This document shows, in pieces, positions 1 to 12,169 of a DNA stretch of 64,000 bases. Every line of letters starts with the position of its first letter. Within the stretch, counting starts at the first letter, position 1. Made by a program: the position numbers and the translations under genes. Under the pieces are notes generated by a model. It made no database searches and was not told where the DNA came from. It saw only the letters and a list, made by a program, of their open reading frames with translations. This DNA is from Apostichopus japonicus (taxonomy: Eukaryota; Echinodermata; Holothuroidea; Aspidochirotida; Stichopodidae): positions 25,758,841 through 25,822,840 of the forward strand of contig NC_092575.1 in assembly GCF_037975245.1 (NCBI RefSeq), read 5' to 3'.

Positions 1-19
1 GAAAAGGTTTTTACAAGTT

Positions 20-475
20 GACCCCTGGTGACCCTAAATGACCTTCGACATCCACCAAAAACAATAGGTTTTTTTGTACTTAATGTGGTCAACCTACATA
101 CTAAAAATGAAGTCAATGCAAGCTTTGCTTCTTGAGATATAATGTTTACAAGCTTTTCACTATTTGACCCCTGGTGACCCCAAGTGACCTTTGACCTACA
201 CCAAAAACAATAAGCTTCATGTACTAAATGTGGTACTTCTACAAACAAAATATGAGATTAGTCCAAGCTTTGTTCGTTGAGATATCATGTTTACAAGCTT
301 TTCACTATTTGACCCCTGGTGACCTTAAATGACCTCTGACCTACACCAAAAACAAAAGGCTTTTTCTACTCAATAAGGTATTCCTATGTACCAAATATGA
401 GAACTGTCCAAGCTTCCCTTCTTGAGATATCGTGTTTACAAGCTGGGCGTCACAAACGCACACACACACACACAT
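20..475 (+). repeat. Three tandem ~145-bp repeat units ending in a CA microsatellite
   Basis: Three units start with the same GACCCCTGGTGACC-type motif at 20, 166 and 311, so the period is 145-146 bp. Each unit goes on through TGACCT motifs, ACCAAAAACAA, an AAGCTT/CTTGAGATAT block and TGTTTACAAGC. The last unit ends in GGGCGTCAC followed by a short CA run. Related sequence occurs near 28.07-28.36 kb and, partly inverted, near 30.48-30.68 kb, so this is a dispersed family. No coding potential is seen. Confidence 0.85.
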
Positions 476-491
476 GTTTGTATTACATTCA

Positions 492-636
492 GACCGAGGA
501 CCCCATTGAATTTTCCATTGTTCAAATCCACGTACCCTAACCTTAACAATACCCCATACAATAGAATTCTTCCAACGACGTGGTGATTCTTTAGAAATCA
601 CAACCGAGGACCTGAAATTCTTTTGTTCAAGTCCTC
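492..636. repeat. Short imperfect direct repeat with CCGAGGACC motif
   Basis: A stretch beginning ACCGAGGACC at about 492 recurs at about 601, each followed some 20 bases later by TTGTTCAA. An inverted GTCCTCGGT follows at about 630. Probably a decayed repeat; function unknown. Confidence 0.4.
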
Positions 637-844
637 GGTCAGTTAGCAAAACAAATGCATACACACACGCATGATTGCAAATGTTACGATTATCATCTAA
701 ACCAAAAACCAGATTTCTACAAGAAGAAAATGTCGAATAGGGGAGCATGTAGTTTTCACATGGTTAGGAAGAGAAAATTAGAACTGAGGACAATGTATCA
801 AAATCTTCCACCAGACAGTTTTCTTAAAGGACTAATGGATTGTT

Positions 845-1280
845 AACGTTATAAGTTAGCCTAGCTTACATTACGTCAATATGAGGACTTCTGAACGGTG
901 GGCAATCAGTTTGAGGCTTAACACGAACTAAGGTTGATATTTTCGTAAGTGCTTGACAGTACTGATATTGGAATACAACATCCCAAACCATAACACTACA
1001 GCTAATCCTAGGTGTGATATTATGTAACATGAGAACAATCTCACCTCTCTCTGGCCTGTCGATCCCTCATTGCCATCTCATATAAATTAGCCTAGCCTAC
1101 ACAGTCAATCTGAGGACTAGTGAACGGTAGGCAAAGACTATAGTAGTAGACATCATAGGCCTAGCCTATTATGTGTACATGATTCTCCACTAGGCCTACT
1201 CCGAGTTTATGACGATACTTTCACTAGTGCGTGGCAGTACCAATATCGGAATACAACGGTCCAAACCAGGGAGCTGTATA
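845..1280. repeat. Diverged direct duplication of a ~150-200 bp segment
   Basis: The segment at 850-990 (TTAGCCTAGC, GTCAATATGAGGACT, GTGCTTGACAGTAC, GGAATACAAC, CCAAACCA) recurs in the same order and orientation at about 1085-1275. The second copy holds extra sequence in the middle. No ORF is shared by the two copies. Confidence 0.6.
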
Positions 1281-1305
1281 ACAGCAATTTACCTTAACTA
1301 ACCTT

Positions 1306-1617
1306 TCACAAAACTGTCTCGAACTCGAAGTATGTTTGTGTTGGAGGCGTGCAGCTTGGCGCTGCGTCTTGCTCTGTATTGGTTGGTAGGTCTAGTGGTA
1401 CTGGTACTGGGAGTGGTAGGCCTAGCTCCTGTTGTTGATATGTCGGTGTGTTATTCGCTGATACTGGAATAACCACGCAACCACCTTCATAGAAAAAGCG
1501 GCTCTGAATTTGTCGTAAGTTGGAAGCTATTTCACATATCCATTTCAAAAGAACCCCAAATATGACAAACAATGATATCGCTACAATAATAGCAACGATA
1601 GTATGCAGCGTGAACAT
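1306..1617 (-). CDS. Hypothetical small single-pass membrane protein (103 aa), uncertain
   Basis: This is an uninterrupted 103-codon frame from ATG at 1617 to TGA at 1306. Residues about 7-27 form a strongly hydrophobic helix (VAIIVAISLFVIFGVLLKW), preceded by a short N-terminus. Cysteines follow near residues 28 and 47. The C-terminal half is rich in Pro, Leu and Gln, with a PLPVPVPL run. The codon mix is less biased than in the simple repeats nearby. I recognise no family. There is no clear promoter or poly(A) signal, and the frame could be an exon of a larger gene or a chance ORF. The call rests only on length and the transmembrane pattern. Confidence 0.3.
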   Translation of the reverse strand: MFTLHTIVAIIVAISLFVIFGVLLKWICEIASNLRQIQSRFFYEGGCVVIPVSANNTPTYQQQELGLPLPVPVPLDLPTNTEQDAAPSCTPPTQTYFEFETVL

Positions 1618-1941
1618 GACTTGGTCAAGTGCACGACTGAACTACATACTATAAACGCACGGTCGTGATCGCCTACACAACACGCATGTATGCCATACCC
1701 AAAATAGAGGGCGACATGTAGCTTACCAAAGAAAGCCAGTGTATGCAAAATATACACCCTTAGTTATTTTTATGAGCAAATGAGGAATGATGAGAAACTT
1801 GTCAGGGGTTCTCAGACAATGCACTAGATGAAGGTGATACGGGTCCTAATGTGAGGACATTAAAAAAGTCCTCATATTTCTAAATCGTCCTCATATTGCC
1901 GTCTTGTAGAGACAGATGTGCTCACAAAGATGGCTTCTCAA
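1618..1941. other. Non-coding stretch with a small hairpin
   Basis: No gene is seen. TGAGGAC at about 1851 and GTCCTCA at about 1868 can pair across an A-rich loop, and a further GTCCTCATATTG follows at about 1887. These echo the TGAGGAC motifs of the 845-1280 duplication. Confidence 0.4.
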
Positions 1942-2635
<694 letters not shown>

Positions 2636-2636
2636 T

Positions 2637-3370
2637 GTTATGAAATAGTGATACCATCTCTTTGATGTTACCGAAACACTCCATCGAGACACCTTACATG
2701 CCTCTTATGTATTTATCTAGGTCATGGATTCAGTTTTCCCACGAGAAGTTTTAACTATCTTATTGAATCTTGGTACAGGGCCTTTTTCCCAAAATAGATT
2801 CCATTATGTCTGTGGAACATTCGAGAAGGTTCTCTCACGTGGTATGGAAGTTTCCATAGAAAGGGGAGGGACTTCCAAACTCCCAACCAATCAGGGCAGA
2901 TCAGTGCCAGCGCACTTATTTTTATATCGTTAAGTTAATACAGGATGGTCAGGTTATTGGCTGCCTACTGATTGTGCGCAGAGGGATTTTATAGAAGTAA
3001 GGTATAAAAGGCGGCATGTCCCGAAAATTTATCACTCCGTCAGCAAATTTATCACTCGGTCACCAGTTCGTCGCTTCGTCATTGCTTCGTTACCATTTCA
3101 TCACTCCTTCTAATTGCTTAATTGACGGAGTCAAGTCAAGTCAAATCATTGTAATTTAGTTTTATTTGTAAAGAGAATCGACAGAGAAGAAATTATACCG
3201 AATCACTAATCAAATCCGATCTTGTCAAATTGTTTTTCTGTGAACTCATTGTTTTCGCCCGTTTGAGACATCTCCTGAAGAAGCATAAATACGGCATCAA
3301 GATATCCCAGACCTTTCTATCGCGAGTCCCGATATAGTATCACTATCGGAGGAGCCGGGCTCGTCACAAT
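2637..3370 (+). promoter_or_regulatory. LTR-like or Pol II promoter-like region with CCAAT and TATA boxes
   Basis: A CCAAT box at 2887-2891 lies about 115 bp upstream of a good TATA box (TATAAAAG, 3003-3010). Downstream there is no long ORF, and the sequence runs into GGAGCCGGGCTCGTCACA at about 3352-3369. A TATA box followed by an untranslated stretch ending in ...TCACA resembles the U3-R-U5 layout of a Gypsy-type LTR. No matching TGTGAC start or target duplication was found, so the left boundary is a guess and a host promoter is an alternative. Confidence 0.35.
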
Positions 3371-4499
3371 ATTACAATACTTTAGATTCACCCAGTTTAC
3401 TCTTTTGGGTGATATTCTGAGCTAACTGTACAAGTTACTCTTCCGCAGGACAGTGCAATCAGCTAGTAATAAGTCTCAATGATAGTTATCTCGTGGTAGG
3501 CCTCGGCTAGGTTTTGACTTGTTCAAAACATAAACATATCTTGTAACATGAATGTAACTTACTATCAACTTTTCTCTTCAAATGTATTTGAGAGCAAGAG
3601 AAGCTACAATGGACACACAACAAGCTACTTTAAACATTATACTTAGTTATGTGTATGACCTAATGTGTGATGATAGTAAGACTAAACAAAAGGTTAACAG
3701 AATAGTCTTCCCAAAATTTTGCAATAACACATAAAAGATAGAGATTTAGAATGCTTAAACACACATTCTCTGCTTACTTACTTATGACTTGATTATGTGT
3801 CCCCCCCCCCCAGTTCCAAATAACAAAAAAAAACTTATTTTTCCTGACCCTAGATGCACTCAACTATGTAAAAATATATATATATATGAGATATCACAAT
3901 ATACACCAAAATATTTTCTTTAAGTAGTTTTCATAGTATTGGGTAAAGGGTTACATTCCATGGACTGTTATTAACCCTCGCTTATTATCGCTGGCTGAGA
4001 TATACTTTATTATCAAGTTTAAACAAACAACACAAACAAATTTAACCACTGGCAAATACATCGAGAGGTATAACTTCAAATTACTCCAGAAAATAGTCTA
4101 CATCCAGTTAGACTCATAGGACTTTATCTCCTTTATCATAGAGAGAACCTTCGGACGAAAGATGTAGCACTTCATCTTTCCCTTTATACATGTTTCCTCT
4201 CCTGGGATTTATTTTGGCTAGCCACCTGTTCAAAGTAAAAGTATTATGTAAGATATTCCAGATGCCTGCAGTTGTAGAGTTCAAAAAAGCGAAAATAACA
4301 AGTTGAGAGATTTCAGCCAATTCAAACATTAACTTTAAACCTTACAAAAACAATTTTAAAGCTTTGTTTTTATTTCCTGGTTTGACAATTGCTGACTACA
4401 AAATTCTTACACAAATCTGGGACCTATAACTATATCTCAAGTTCGACCAAGATGTTAAGTCTTTGAAATGGAGGTAAACAACAAAGGCAAATAAATATA
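3371..4499. other. Unassigned intergenic DNA
   Basis: AT-rich sequence with a poly-C run near 3800 and a short TA repeat near 3873. The short frame on the minus strand at 4114-4329 has no recognisable domain. I see no gene here. Confidence 0.5.
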
Positions 4500-4830
4500 T
4501 ATAATTGAAATCGTAATGAGTTGGAAAATCAATAACAGTGAAAAAACTTCCAGCCTCAGCCGGGATTCGAACCAGGGCCTCCCGCTTTGTACGCGGACAC
4601 CCTAACCACTAGGTTATGGACGCTGATTGTATGTCCAGAGGTTCGAAACCGGTAAGGAAGGTCGTAATTCCACTGTAGGCGTTTGTCACCTGTATCGAAC
4701 AATACTAGTTCTGTTTATGGTGACATATTTTGCCTTACTCTAGAGATCAAACATGGTGCTAACCGACTCGAAATCATTTGTGATTCCTAAAGCCGGCTCT
4801 CGAAAGAGATACTTGGGTGGGTGAGGTGAG
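4500..4830 (-). mobile_element. tRNA-derived SINE copy
   Basis: On the minus strand the head holds a tRNA-like A box and a B box (GGTTCGAATCC, reverse of 4563-4573), with CGCGTACAAAGCGGGAGG between them. The + strand continues with GAGGTTCGAAACCGG, GGTAAGGAAGGTCG and a tail shared by three units at 60.5-61.4 kb. The extra sequence and the dispersed copies mark it as a SINE rather than a working tRNA gene. Confidence 0.75.
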
Positions 4831-4974
4831 GGCGCCTTTTCCAGTGCAGGTCCTGTGTTGTGGCACTCTCTTCCCTCTCATATTTACTTAATTATAATTA
4901 TGTTAAACTGTTCAAAAAACAACTTAAGACTTGCCTGTTTAAATAATTGTACATTTTGTTGGTATTATTTTTCT

Positions 4975-6310
4975 CAGGGGCGTATCCAGGATTTTCCAAT
5001 AGGGGGGCGCGCAGGCATGAATGATCGCCGTCCTGGGGGATGGGTCTAAGGGGAGAGGTGGACAATTTTTGCTTTCGAAGAAGGGCTGAAATGCAAAATG
5101 GTGCTATATGCATGGGCGGCGATCCGTACTTCCGAGTGGGGGGGGGGGAATATGACCTTGTTGACTATCTAAGCGTAGCGCCACCATGAGTTGGCGCGAA
5201 GCGTACAAGAAAATTTTGGGATTAACAAAGCCTCTAGATGGCCGGAAACTCCACTTCCCGAGGTTTCCGAGCGGCATATACCCAACTTTAAAATAGGGAT
5301 GTCATGTCCGAAATATCTCATAATCAGGATCCAAAATACTTTTCTTTTTAATTTCGGGTGTTATTTTTGGAAAATTGCCCCTGTCAATCTTGTTTCAGGC
5401 GCAACGTTAGAATGTTCGAGAGCTCTTTTATATTATTCGATGAAGAAAATGGCCTCATGCAGGCTATTATAGGCCTATACACATGCAATACACAATTACA
5501 CATAGTTACATTCCTAGGTACCGATTGCTAGGGCATCCAGGTGAAACGTGTATTAAGCATTACCCTGGTAACATGAGATTCTCAGCTGTTCGAGGGAACA
5601 TGTACGTGTGTAGCCCTACTATAGGGCCTATATGAATACTATGAGGGTGCATATATGTACTATATCAATACCGTGGGCGAAATAATACATTTTGTTGTTA
5701 TAGGGCCAATGAAGCCTACAGTCAACTATTCTTGCTTTATAAAGACGCTTTATTTGAAAAGATCGCACTGCGTTTATGGTAGGCGAGAAATGAAGCTAAA
5801 AAAGAGCCGTACATTAACGATGATGCATAAATGTAGGCATGAAAATATTCTTATCCCTGGCATTTGGTGGGGGGGGGGGTATGGTGCATTACATCCCCTC
5901 CACCCATTTTCATGGGGGGATATATCCCCCCTCCACCCAGGATCGCCGCCCATGGCCATATGTGATCCATTTTTCGACCTTAATAATAAGCAACATTTCC
6001 AGTAAATATGGACACAAAATGCACAATTTAGTATGGCTGGCATGTCATTTAGTGTTTATAGTGATAATACAAACACAATTACCATCTATGTTTCTAAAAC
6101 TATTATGCCGCCGAACTTCGCCAGAACCTTTTTTTTGGCAAACAAAAAATAAAGCATACGGGAGGGGGGGGGGGGTTGAGCGATCACCGACATCTCACAT
6201 AAAGGTCGTCATCAAATTTTTTTTTTTTTTGCTAAACTTTTTTTTTTTTTGGTGACGGCCAATAGGGGGGCGCGCGCCTGTTGCGCCCCCCCCCCCTGGA
6301 TACGCCCCTG
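4975..6310. mobile_element. Inverted-repeat DNA transposon (non-autonomous) carrying a nested element
   Basis: The left end CAGGGGCGTATCCAGG (4975-4990) is the exact reverse complement of the right end (6295-6310). The flanks share TTTCT (4970-4974 and 6311-6315), a possible 5-bp target duplication. A further shared block is AATAGGGGGGCGCGC near both ends. Without the nested 5111-5954 insert and its duplication the element is about 484 bp. No transposase is present. The termini look hAT-like, but hAT normally makes 8-bp duplications, so the class is uncertain. Confidence 0.75.
5111..5954. mobile_element. Nested hAT-like MITE
   Basis: The termini are exact inverted repeats: CATGGGCGGCGATCC at 5111-5125 and its complement at 5940-5954. 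The flanks GCTATATG (5103-5110) and GCCATATG (5955-5962) match at 7 of 8 positions, as expected for a hAT target duplication. Inside lies a hairpin core, GCGCCA at 5178-5183 and TGGCGC at 5192-5197, which recurs in other elements of the window. Several G/C homopolymer runs lie near the ends. The element has no transposase and sits inside the 4975-6310 element. Confidence 0.75.
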
Positions 6311-6388
6311 TTTCTTGTAAATTTTAGCGCATTAATCATATGGAGTTTGCGCTTTATAAAAGTGTGTATGTATGTATGATACTTTGAA

Positions 6389-6449
6389 CAGAACTAGTAT
6401 TGTTCGATACAGGTGACAAACGCCTACAGTGGAATTACGACCTTCCTTC
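6389..6449 (+). mobile_element. SINE tail fragment, inverted relative to the 4.5-kb copy
   Basis: The sequence from CAGAACTAGTATTGTTCGAT to GACCTTCCTT is the reverse complement of the segment at about 4652-4712 in the upstream SINE. Head and boxes are missing. Confidence 0.65.
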
Positions 6450-7595
6450 TACCTTTGTCGAAATGATACCGTTTTGGCGAAGTGTAGGCCTTCGCCATGA
6501 GTATTGGTTGCAAGAGAGGAAACAGGAGACAATTCCGTTAAATGTGTAAGTAATACAACATCGACGATCGTTTTATGTCATCAATTCATCGAATTTAGTA
6601 TGAACAAATTTTTTTTACTGCATATTGTCCTATCGGTGCATAGCGGTCGCTGCACTTTAGGTTCTGGTTCGGAAGACATGTGAAAAACGGTAGAGTAATA
6701 AAGAGCTAAAGAATCGCCCAGCTTCAAATGTTTGAGTTCGTCCTATACTTCCAATGGATCTCGCGGGGAGAGGAGGGGGGTGGGTGAGTGGCAAACTTGT
6801 GGGTATTTGGCAGCCTAGCAGGCAGCGCGCATGATATTGGTCCTTTGGAACTGTGGGATATGTTCCTTTTCATTTTAACATGGTTTCATAAGCTACTCTC
6901 CAATTCTTTTGCTATCCCAATACTTCAGATGTGTCCAGATTGGGGTGGGAGAGGTAAGGAATATATGGAGGTCCCTAAATATAAACATAAAATGGGTCAA
7001 CAAATAAACACAGGCCTCTTGGACTTTCATTTTAGACATAAGTTAATCATTTTCATATGTATTAAAAACATAATAAAGATTTAGACATATAAGGTACTAA
7101 ATCGGAAAAGGGAGGAAAAGATCTTACAGTAAAATGTCCTTCAAGAATAATTGGAAGCTCTGTTTTTTAACAAATAAAATAATTACTATGGCAACATTCA
7201 AGCATCTAGATGGACACAAGTTTCTGGCCCAACAACCATAATGTGAACAAATTTGAGAAAGAACTGTGCTGTGTGGAAATTCAACACTATTTTGTTTAAA
7301 AGTCTGTGCGTTAGCTTTGTGTGCACAGGCGTTAGCTATGACGTTTTCTGTTTCAGCTCACTTGGGAGGGTAGGGGTGCAAGATAGAGAGGAGGGGGGAA
7401 TTCTACGATCCCCATTTGCATACGCACGAGAACCCCGGTTGAGGTCTAGTTCATGCTAATGGGGTCGATACCAGGGAAAGTGGTAAACCTAGAAATTGGT
7501 TACCTTTTTTAGCTATGCTAACCCCCCCCCCCCACAACCACCCGCATTACTGGATTATAATAAGTTGATTGTGAAAGAAATCGACATCCGTCCAG
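6450..7595. other. Unassigned intergenic DNA
   Basis: Short frames at 6788-7084 and 7253-7459 show no domain and no splice context. G-rich and C-rich runs occur near 6770, 7390 and 7520. No gene is supported. Confidence 0.45.
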
Positions 7596-8377
7596 GAGGC
7601 AGCTGCCACCCCTCCCACCCCCTCCCCATCCCCCCCCTTCACGGCATGCAGGTTAGGGCCGTGCAGTTCACATAAAAATCATCACAAAACAGCAAAATGC
7701 GAAGATAAACATTATTCCCTATATACATATTATATATACATGTTCTAACTGTTTTAAAATGTCACAAACAAGTCCAAGATTTCAACAATTCAAGGATGAA
7801 AAATTAATCAATATCAATATTCACTCTTACAAACATTTATTACCCCAAAGCACAAACAAATATCGCGTCAAAAGGATAGTGAAAGTTGTCGTTGAAAGGC
7901 CAATACGTTCAACATGCTACGAGTTCTATAGCTAGTTCGAATCTGTTGAAACTTTCACCGGTGTGGTATGATTGACCCGGATTTACTATTTTTTAAAATT
8001 ATAATATGTCGAATTGTGGTCTTAATTCTGAATTCCTCCGCCAGATGAGCTGCGTGGCTTCGCACAGGCTCCTGTTTTTTCTTGGGGGGGGGGGGGGGCG
8101 GAGGCGGAATAGACGAATAGGGTCCAGTGACTATGATTGGGGCAAAAACCTGAATTTGCCTTCACTACTGAGGCAGGAAGAGGGACTACCGGAGCAAATA
8201 CCCCACTAGTTTAATTGCTTTGAAATGCACTGATAGTGGTGGGTTTCCATGGGTAAGGGAGCCTCAGGTTTTATTTCGCTTTGGCTATTGGGTCGGTGCT
8301 GGTTGGGTTTTATTTTAACATTTTTGTAGGGCCGAGATCACCTAGATTTTTCACATGAGATTGGTGAGTTACGGGAA

Positions 8378-9722
8378 ATGTTATCTATGCAGTCGTATCC
8401 TGAGCAGTTTTTAACTGTTACTGCAGATGAAGTGCGTGTTGAATTTTCAAAACTAAACGTATCAAAGGCAGCTGGCCCAGATGTATTACTACCCCGTGTT
8501 CTCAAACTTTGTTCAAATCAATTGTGTAACATATTTGCAGTTATTTTTAACATGTCATTTAAAACTCAGACAGTACCGACACTTTGGGAAAGGTCGTATA
8601 TCGTTCCGATCCCTAAGAAAAACAGTATTGCTTGCATGAATGACCTTCGACCTGTTGCTCTGACTTCAGTGGCAATGAAAACGTGTGAACGTCTGGTCCT
8701 GAGGCATCTAAAACCAATGGTTGATAAGTTTCTAGACCCCATGCAATTTGCCTATAGGTCGAAACGGAGTACAGAAGATGCAATCCTATATAGTCTAGAG
8801 TCACTGTATTCTCATTTAGAGAACACCACCTTGGGTAACTCAGTCCGTATACTGTTCTTTGACTTTTCGTCAGCCTTCAATACTATACAGCCCCATATCC
8901 TTGCCAACAAACTTCTGGAAATGAATGTGCAATGTGATTTTATTAATTGGATACTTAACTACCTCACAAACAGGCCCCAGTATGTTTCCATGAGGTCATC
9001 GGGTTGTAATTCTGACGTCATCTTCTCGAATACAGGAGCACCCCAGGGTACTGTTCTGGCCTCATTCCTTTTCACTCTCTACACAGCAGATGCCAGGTCA
9101 TCTGCCGAGAGTTGTTCTCTCGTAAATTTGCAGATGACACTGCCCTGATTGGGTTGATGACGAAAGATGATGACACCCAGTATATTGAGCAAATCAGAGA
9201 TTTTGAGAAATATTGTGATAGCAATTTCCTGGTTTTAAATGTTGATAAAACAAAGGAAATGGTAATAGATTTCCGTAAGTGTGGGGCTATCCCGAGTCCT
9301 GTCCATATTAAAGCCCATGATGTTGAGCGAGTGGATCACTATACATACCTAGGGGTTGTACTGGATAACTCCCTGTCCTGGCATAGCCATGTTGATGCCA
9401 CACTGAAGAAACTTAACTCTAGAATGCACTGCCTGCGTAAAATGAAAACTTTTCAAATTGATGAACGTATTCTGACTATGTTTTATACTTCCACCATTTT
9501 TGGGGTATGGAAATACAATTTGATTTCTTGGGGCGGGAATACGAGAAAGGAAGATCAGAACCGTATAGACTCTTTAATCCGTCAGGCGGGCCGCATAATT
9601 GGCAACAGCCAACCCTCTTACTCATCAAGTTATACCCATCTACTCCAACAGAAATTAGACATGATTTTGGATGATGCTGACCACCCACTGCATAGACAAT
9701 TTCAGAATGCAATGATTCCTCG
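8378..9722 (+). pseudogene. LINE reverse transcriptase, frameshifted and interrupted
   Basis: The first frame (8378-9148) holds the RT fingers and palm: KAAGPD, the IPIPKK...DLRPVALTS block, DPMQFAYR, motif A with FFDFSSAFNTI and motif B with NTGAPQGTVLASF. A one-base shift near 9090-9115 moves the reading to a second frame that begins at the catalytic FADDT (about 9127-9141) and continues through NVDKTKEMVIDFR and YLGVVLD to the C-terminal region. The family copies RNA into DNA at the target nick. The coding sequence ends abruptly at an SGR motif where another transposon is inserted. It resumes at about 10873-10970 with a GRMRLP...SSFVPQ...RIHN pattern. It is dead as a protein gene. Confidence 0.85.
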
Positions 9723-9731
9723 GAGCGGGAG

Positions 9732-10868
9732 GCGAGATTTTTTTCCAAGCGCGGTAAAGGCCATCATTTGCATACCTCGCTTCTCATTGGCTGGGGTCCG
9801 TATACATAAGATTCATTGCAATATCAACTAGCAGCTGATGCACTGAATCGTTCATCACATACCACATTTCACAAGGCCACTTTGCTACACTCAAAAAAGA
9901 AAACAGTCTAGCAGCAGAATGTACAATGGTACACGTTTGAGTAGAGTCAATATATTTGTCGGTGTCTTATGCCACTGGTGTAGAGGGTCTGTGGTTATGT
10001 ATCGCACAACTCTGTTGCTGTAAATTGAAAGAAGTTAAATCAAACCGGAAAAGTTTGAAGATGATACAAAAAAAGCACCATATAATATACACGTAAGACA
10101 ATTTCTGTGTTCAATAACTATAATCCACAGTGGCAGTGGTACTACTAACATGCATGAATAAATACTAGGCCCAGATTTCGTAGTATATTACCTGAAAACC
10201 GTGCCAAAGGGTCATAATAAACCGTTTCAAAGGGTCATGAATTTGACATTCAAATCAATGTCTATGCTCAGAATTAAGAGTCTATCAGTTTAAAGATTAA
10301 AAGCATCCCAAGTTAATAGTCAACCAGAAACGGTCAAGCTGTCCAATGTTTTAAACAGTTTTGAAGCAATCAAACGCCTGGTACTTATCTGCGTACATTG
10401 CCCATCGCAGTACCATGTACAGCAAGTTCCATCATCACTTCGAAGCTTCACCCTCGTCAAAACTAACTAATTCGATATATTGGCTTTTCAGTTTTGGATC
10501 ATCAACCTAAGTAATCATTACCTTCAAAGAAGGACAGTCATCTACAATGAGGCGTGTACACTCACAGTCCATAGTCGCAGTATTGTTTTACGAACTTATG
10601 GATGTAAATGTACACAAACAAGTCCGCGCAAAAGCAAATAAAACACATTTTAACAATTTTTTTAACAACGTTGTCTCAACACAGTGGCCAGTTCATACAG
10701 TACGTGTATGCGAATCACGATCCACTGCTTGCACGTGTATGTTCATGTACATACACAGACGCATAGCGTAAGCAAGAACTTACCAGCATCAACAGTGCAA
10801 GACTGCAGCCAATGAGAAGCGAGCTATGCAAATGATGGCCTTTACCGCGCTGGGAAAAAAAATCTCGC
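9732..10868. mobile_element. MULE-like non-autonomous transposon with 9-bp target duplication
   Basis: The two ends are near-identical inverted repeats of about 62 bp that start GCGAGATTTTTTT (left 9732 on; right ends at 10868). They are flanked by a perfect 9-bp duplication GAGCGGGAG at 9723-9731 and 10869-10877. The LINE coding sequence reads continuously across the site if the element is taken out. A 9-bp duplication with long inverted repeats is usual for the Mutator superfamily. The interior shows no transposase; the frame at 10547-10771 looks like chance. Confidence 0.85.
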
Positions 10869-10877
10869 GAGCGGGAG

Positions 10878-10970
10878 GATGAGGCTGCCGACAGCCAAAA
10901 CTAATCGTCACCTCTCCTCATTCGTCCCACAGTGCATCAGAATCCATAATCAAAATTACAATCGCTAGTG
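10878..10970 (+). pseudogene. C-terminal remnant of the LINE reverse transcriptase
   Basis: Right of the MULE-like insert the frame reads GRMRLPTAKTNRHLSSFVP and continues to RIHNQN before a stop. This is the conserved C-terminal end of L2-like ORF2 proteins and pairs with the upstream part that ends in SGR. Confidence 0.75.
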
Positions 10971-12169
10971 TTCTTGCCGTCTGGTAACACCTTCACTGTT
11001 TTTGTCATACTTAGTCTTGCCATTGTTGGACTTTGCAATTTTATTGTCTTATTGTTTTACGTGAGTCAATTTCCATGTGCTGTATTTTAATGTTATATCC
11101 ATCTTATTCTGTACAACGAGCATTTAATTACCCGAAGCGGGTTCAATAAAGTGAATCTTATCTTATCTTATCTTTTCTTAGATGTTTGAGTTTCCGGTTG
11201 CCGGGTAACGTAAAAAGGACCACTACTAAATGAATCGAAGAGTTACTTGAAACATGTTTAGGAGTTAGTGTTTGCCAGCCTGTCTACAGGAATGCCACAA
11301 ACCATTCTGTTTCCAAAGGTATATACGTATGCAAGGGTTGTAATATTTCTTAAAAAGGGTTATGAACGAAATATTTGGCCACAGTAAAATCTATAAACAA
11401 GGCCTTAATGAGAATCGTAAGATCTCGTAATGTCGTAAGATCTCTGTACTTAAATGTACTTAAATGTGTATTCAGTGATATGTTGTAATGTATTCTGAAT
11501 CTGTTGCCTCTACAATATCCAGAGACATTGATAAAGTCCCCTCCCACCACCCTCAACTAACAGGTAATAACAACTCTATAAGAACAATCAATGATTGCTG
11601 AGTTTGTATCTGTATTGTCAATAAAATAAAGTGAATGTGTACATTTCTTTGAAAAGCAAAGATAGTTCATTAGTTCTCTACTTTTCCTTTACTGTTTAAT
11701 ACTTCTATGCATACATGATATAGAAACTATGAAGAAAAAACAAAAACATTTTCAGCTCAATGACCATGATGACCTACATTCTGTTAATGATTCAATTGCA
11801 TTCACAAGTTACTATGATCAAATTTAACAAATTCAAATTTTTCCATAAAACGATATGAAGTTTGTGGTTTGGCCAAAGGGAGCAGTCAATTTCCAAGAAT
11901 TTTTCTGAGCCACCAGAATATACCTTTAATAAGTAGCCAAGCGTAATGAGAATAACTACACATCATCTTTAAGAAACAGGTTTATCTATAAACTGACACA
12001 TCAACCCAAGCGTGAAATGTTATCCAACGTTATCAAATGACAAAGAAATTTGCAAAAGGTGTCTACAAGGCACAAGTTCACTTTTGCAGTTCTTAAGTTT
12101 ACAAAATTTGCCAGGTTTCAACATCTGCTGAACTCACATTACCTTTCAAACTCTTTCAATGACGTTCGG

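Larger units (their letters stand above)
8334..11180 (+). mobile_element. 5'-truncated CR1/L2-like LINE with a pentamer tail
   Basis: The boundaries come from comparison with the empty site at about 63229-63236. The element holds only the reverse-transcriptase part of ORF2 and ends in AATAAAGTGAA followed by TCTTA-type pentamer repeats (11155-11180), as in L2-like LINEs. A 1137-bp element (9732-10868) is inserted in it. Without that insert the LINE is about 1.7 kb, typical of 5' truncation during reverse transcription. No intact copy of this family lies in the window. Confidence 0.8.
7600..12030 (+). repeat. Left copy of a segmental duplication, split by a LINE insertion
   Basis: The sequence at about 7600-8333 and then 11181-12030 runs collinear with 62520-64000. 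Shared landmarks include GACAGGCCAATACG-type sequence, GATTGACCCGGATTTA, GGGTCCAGTGACTATGA, GGTTTTATT and, after the break, TTCCGGTTGCCGGGT and AAAAAGGACCA. The right copy reads straight through GTAGGGCCG into GACGTTTGAGTT, so it shows the unoccupied site of the LINE inserted here. Confidence 0.8.

Noticed and set aside
5655-6255. Overlapping + frames of 116 and 138 codons
   Set aside because: They run across transposon ends and homopolymer runs, with no domain or conserved sequence.
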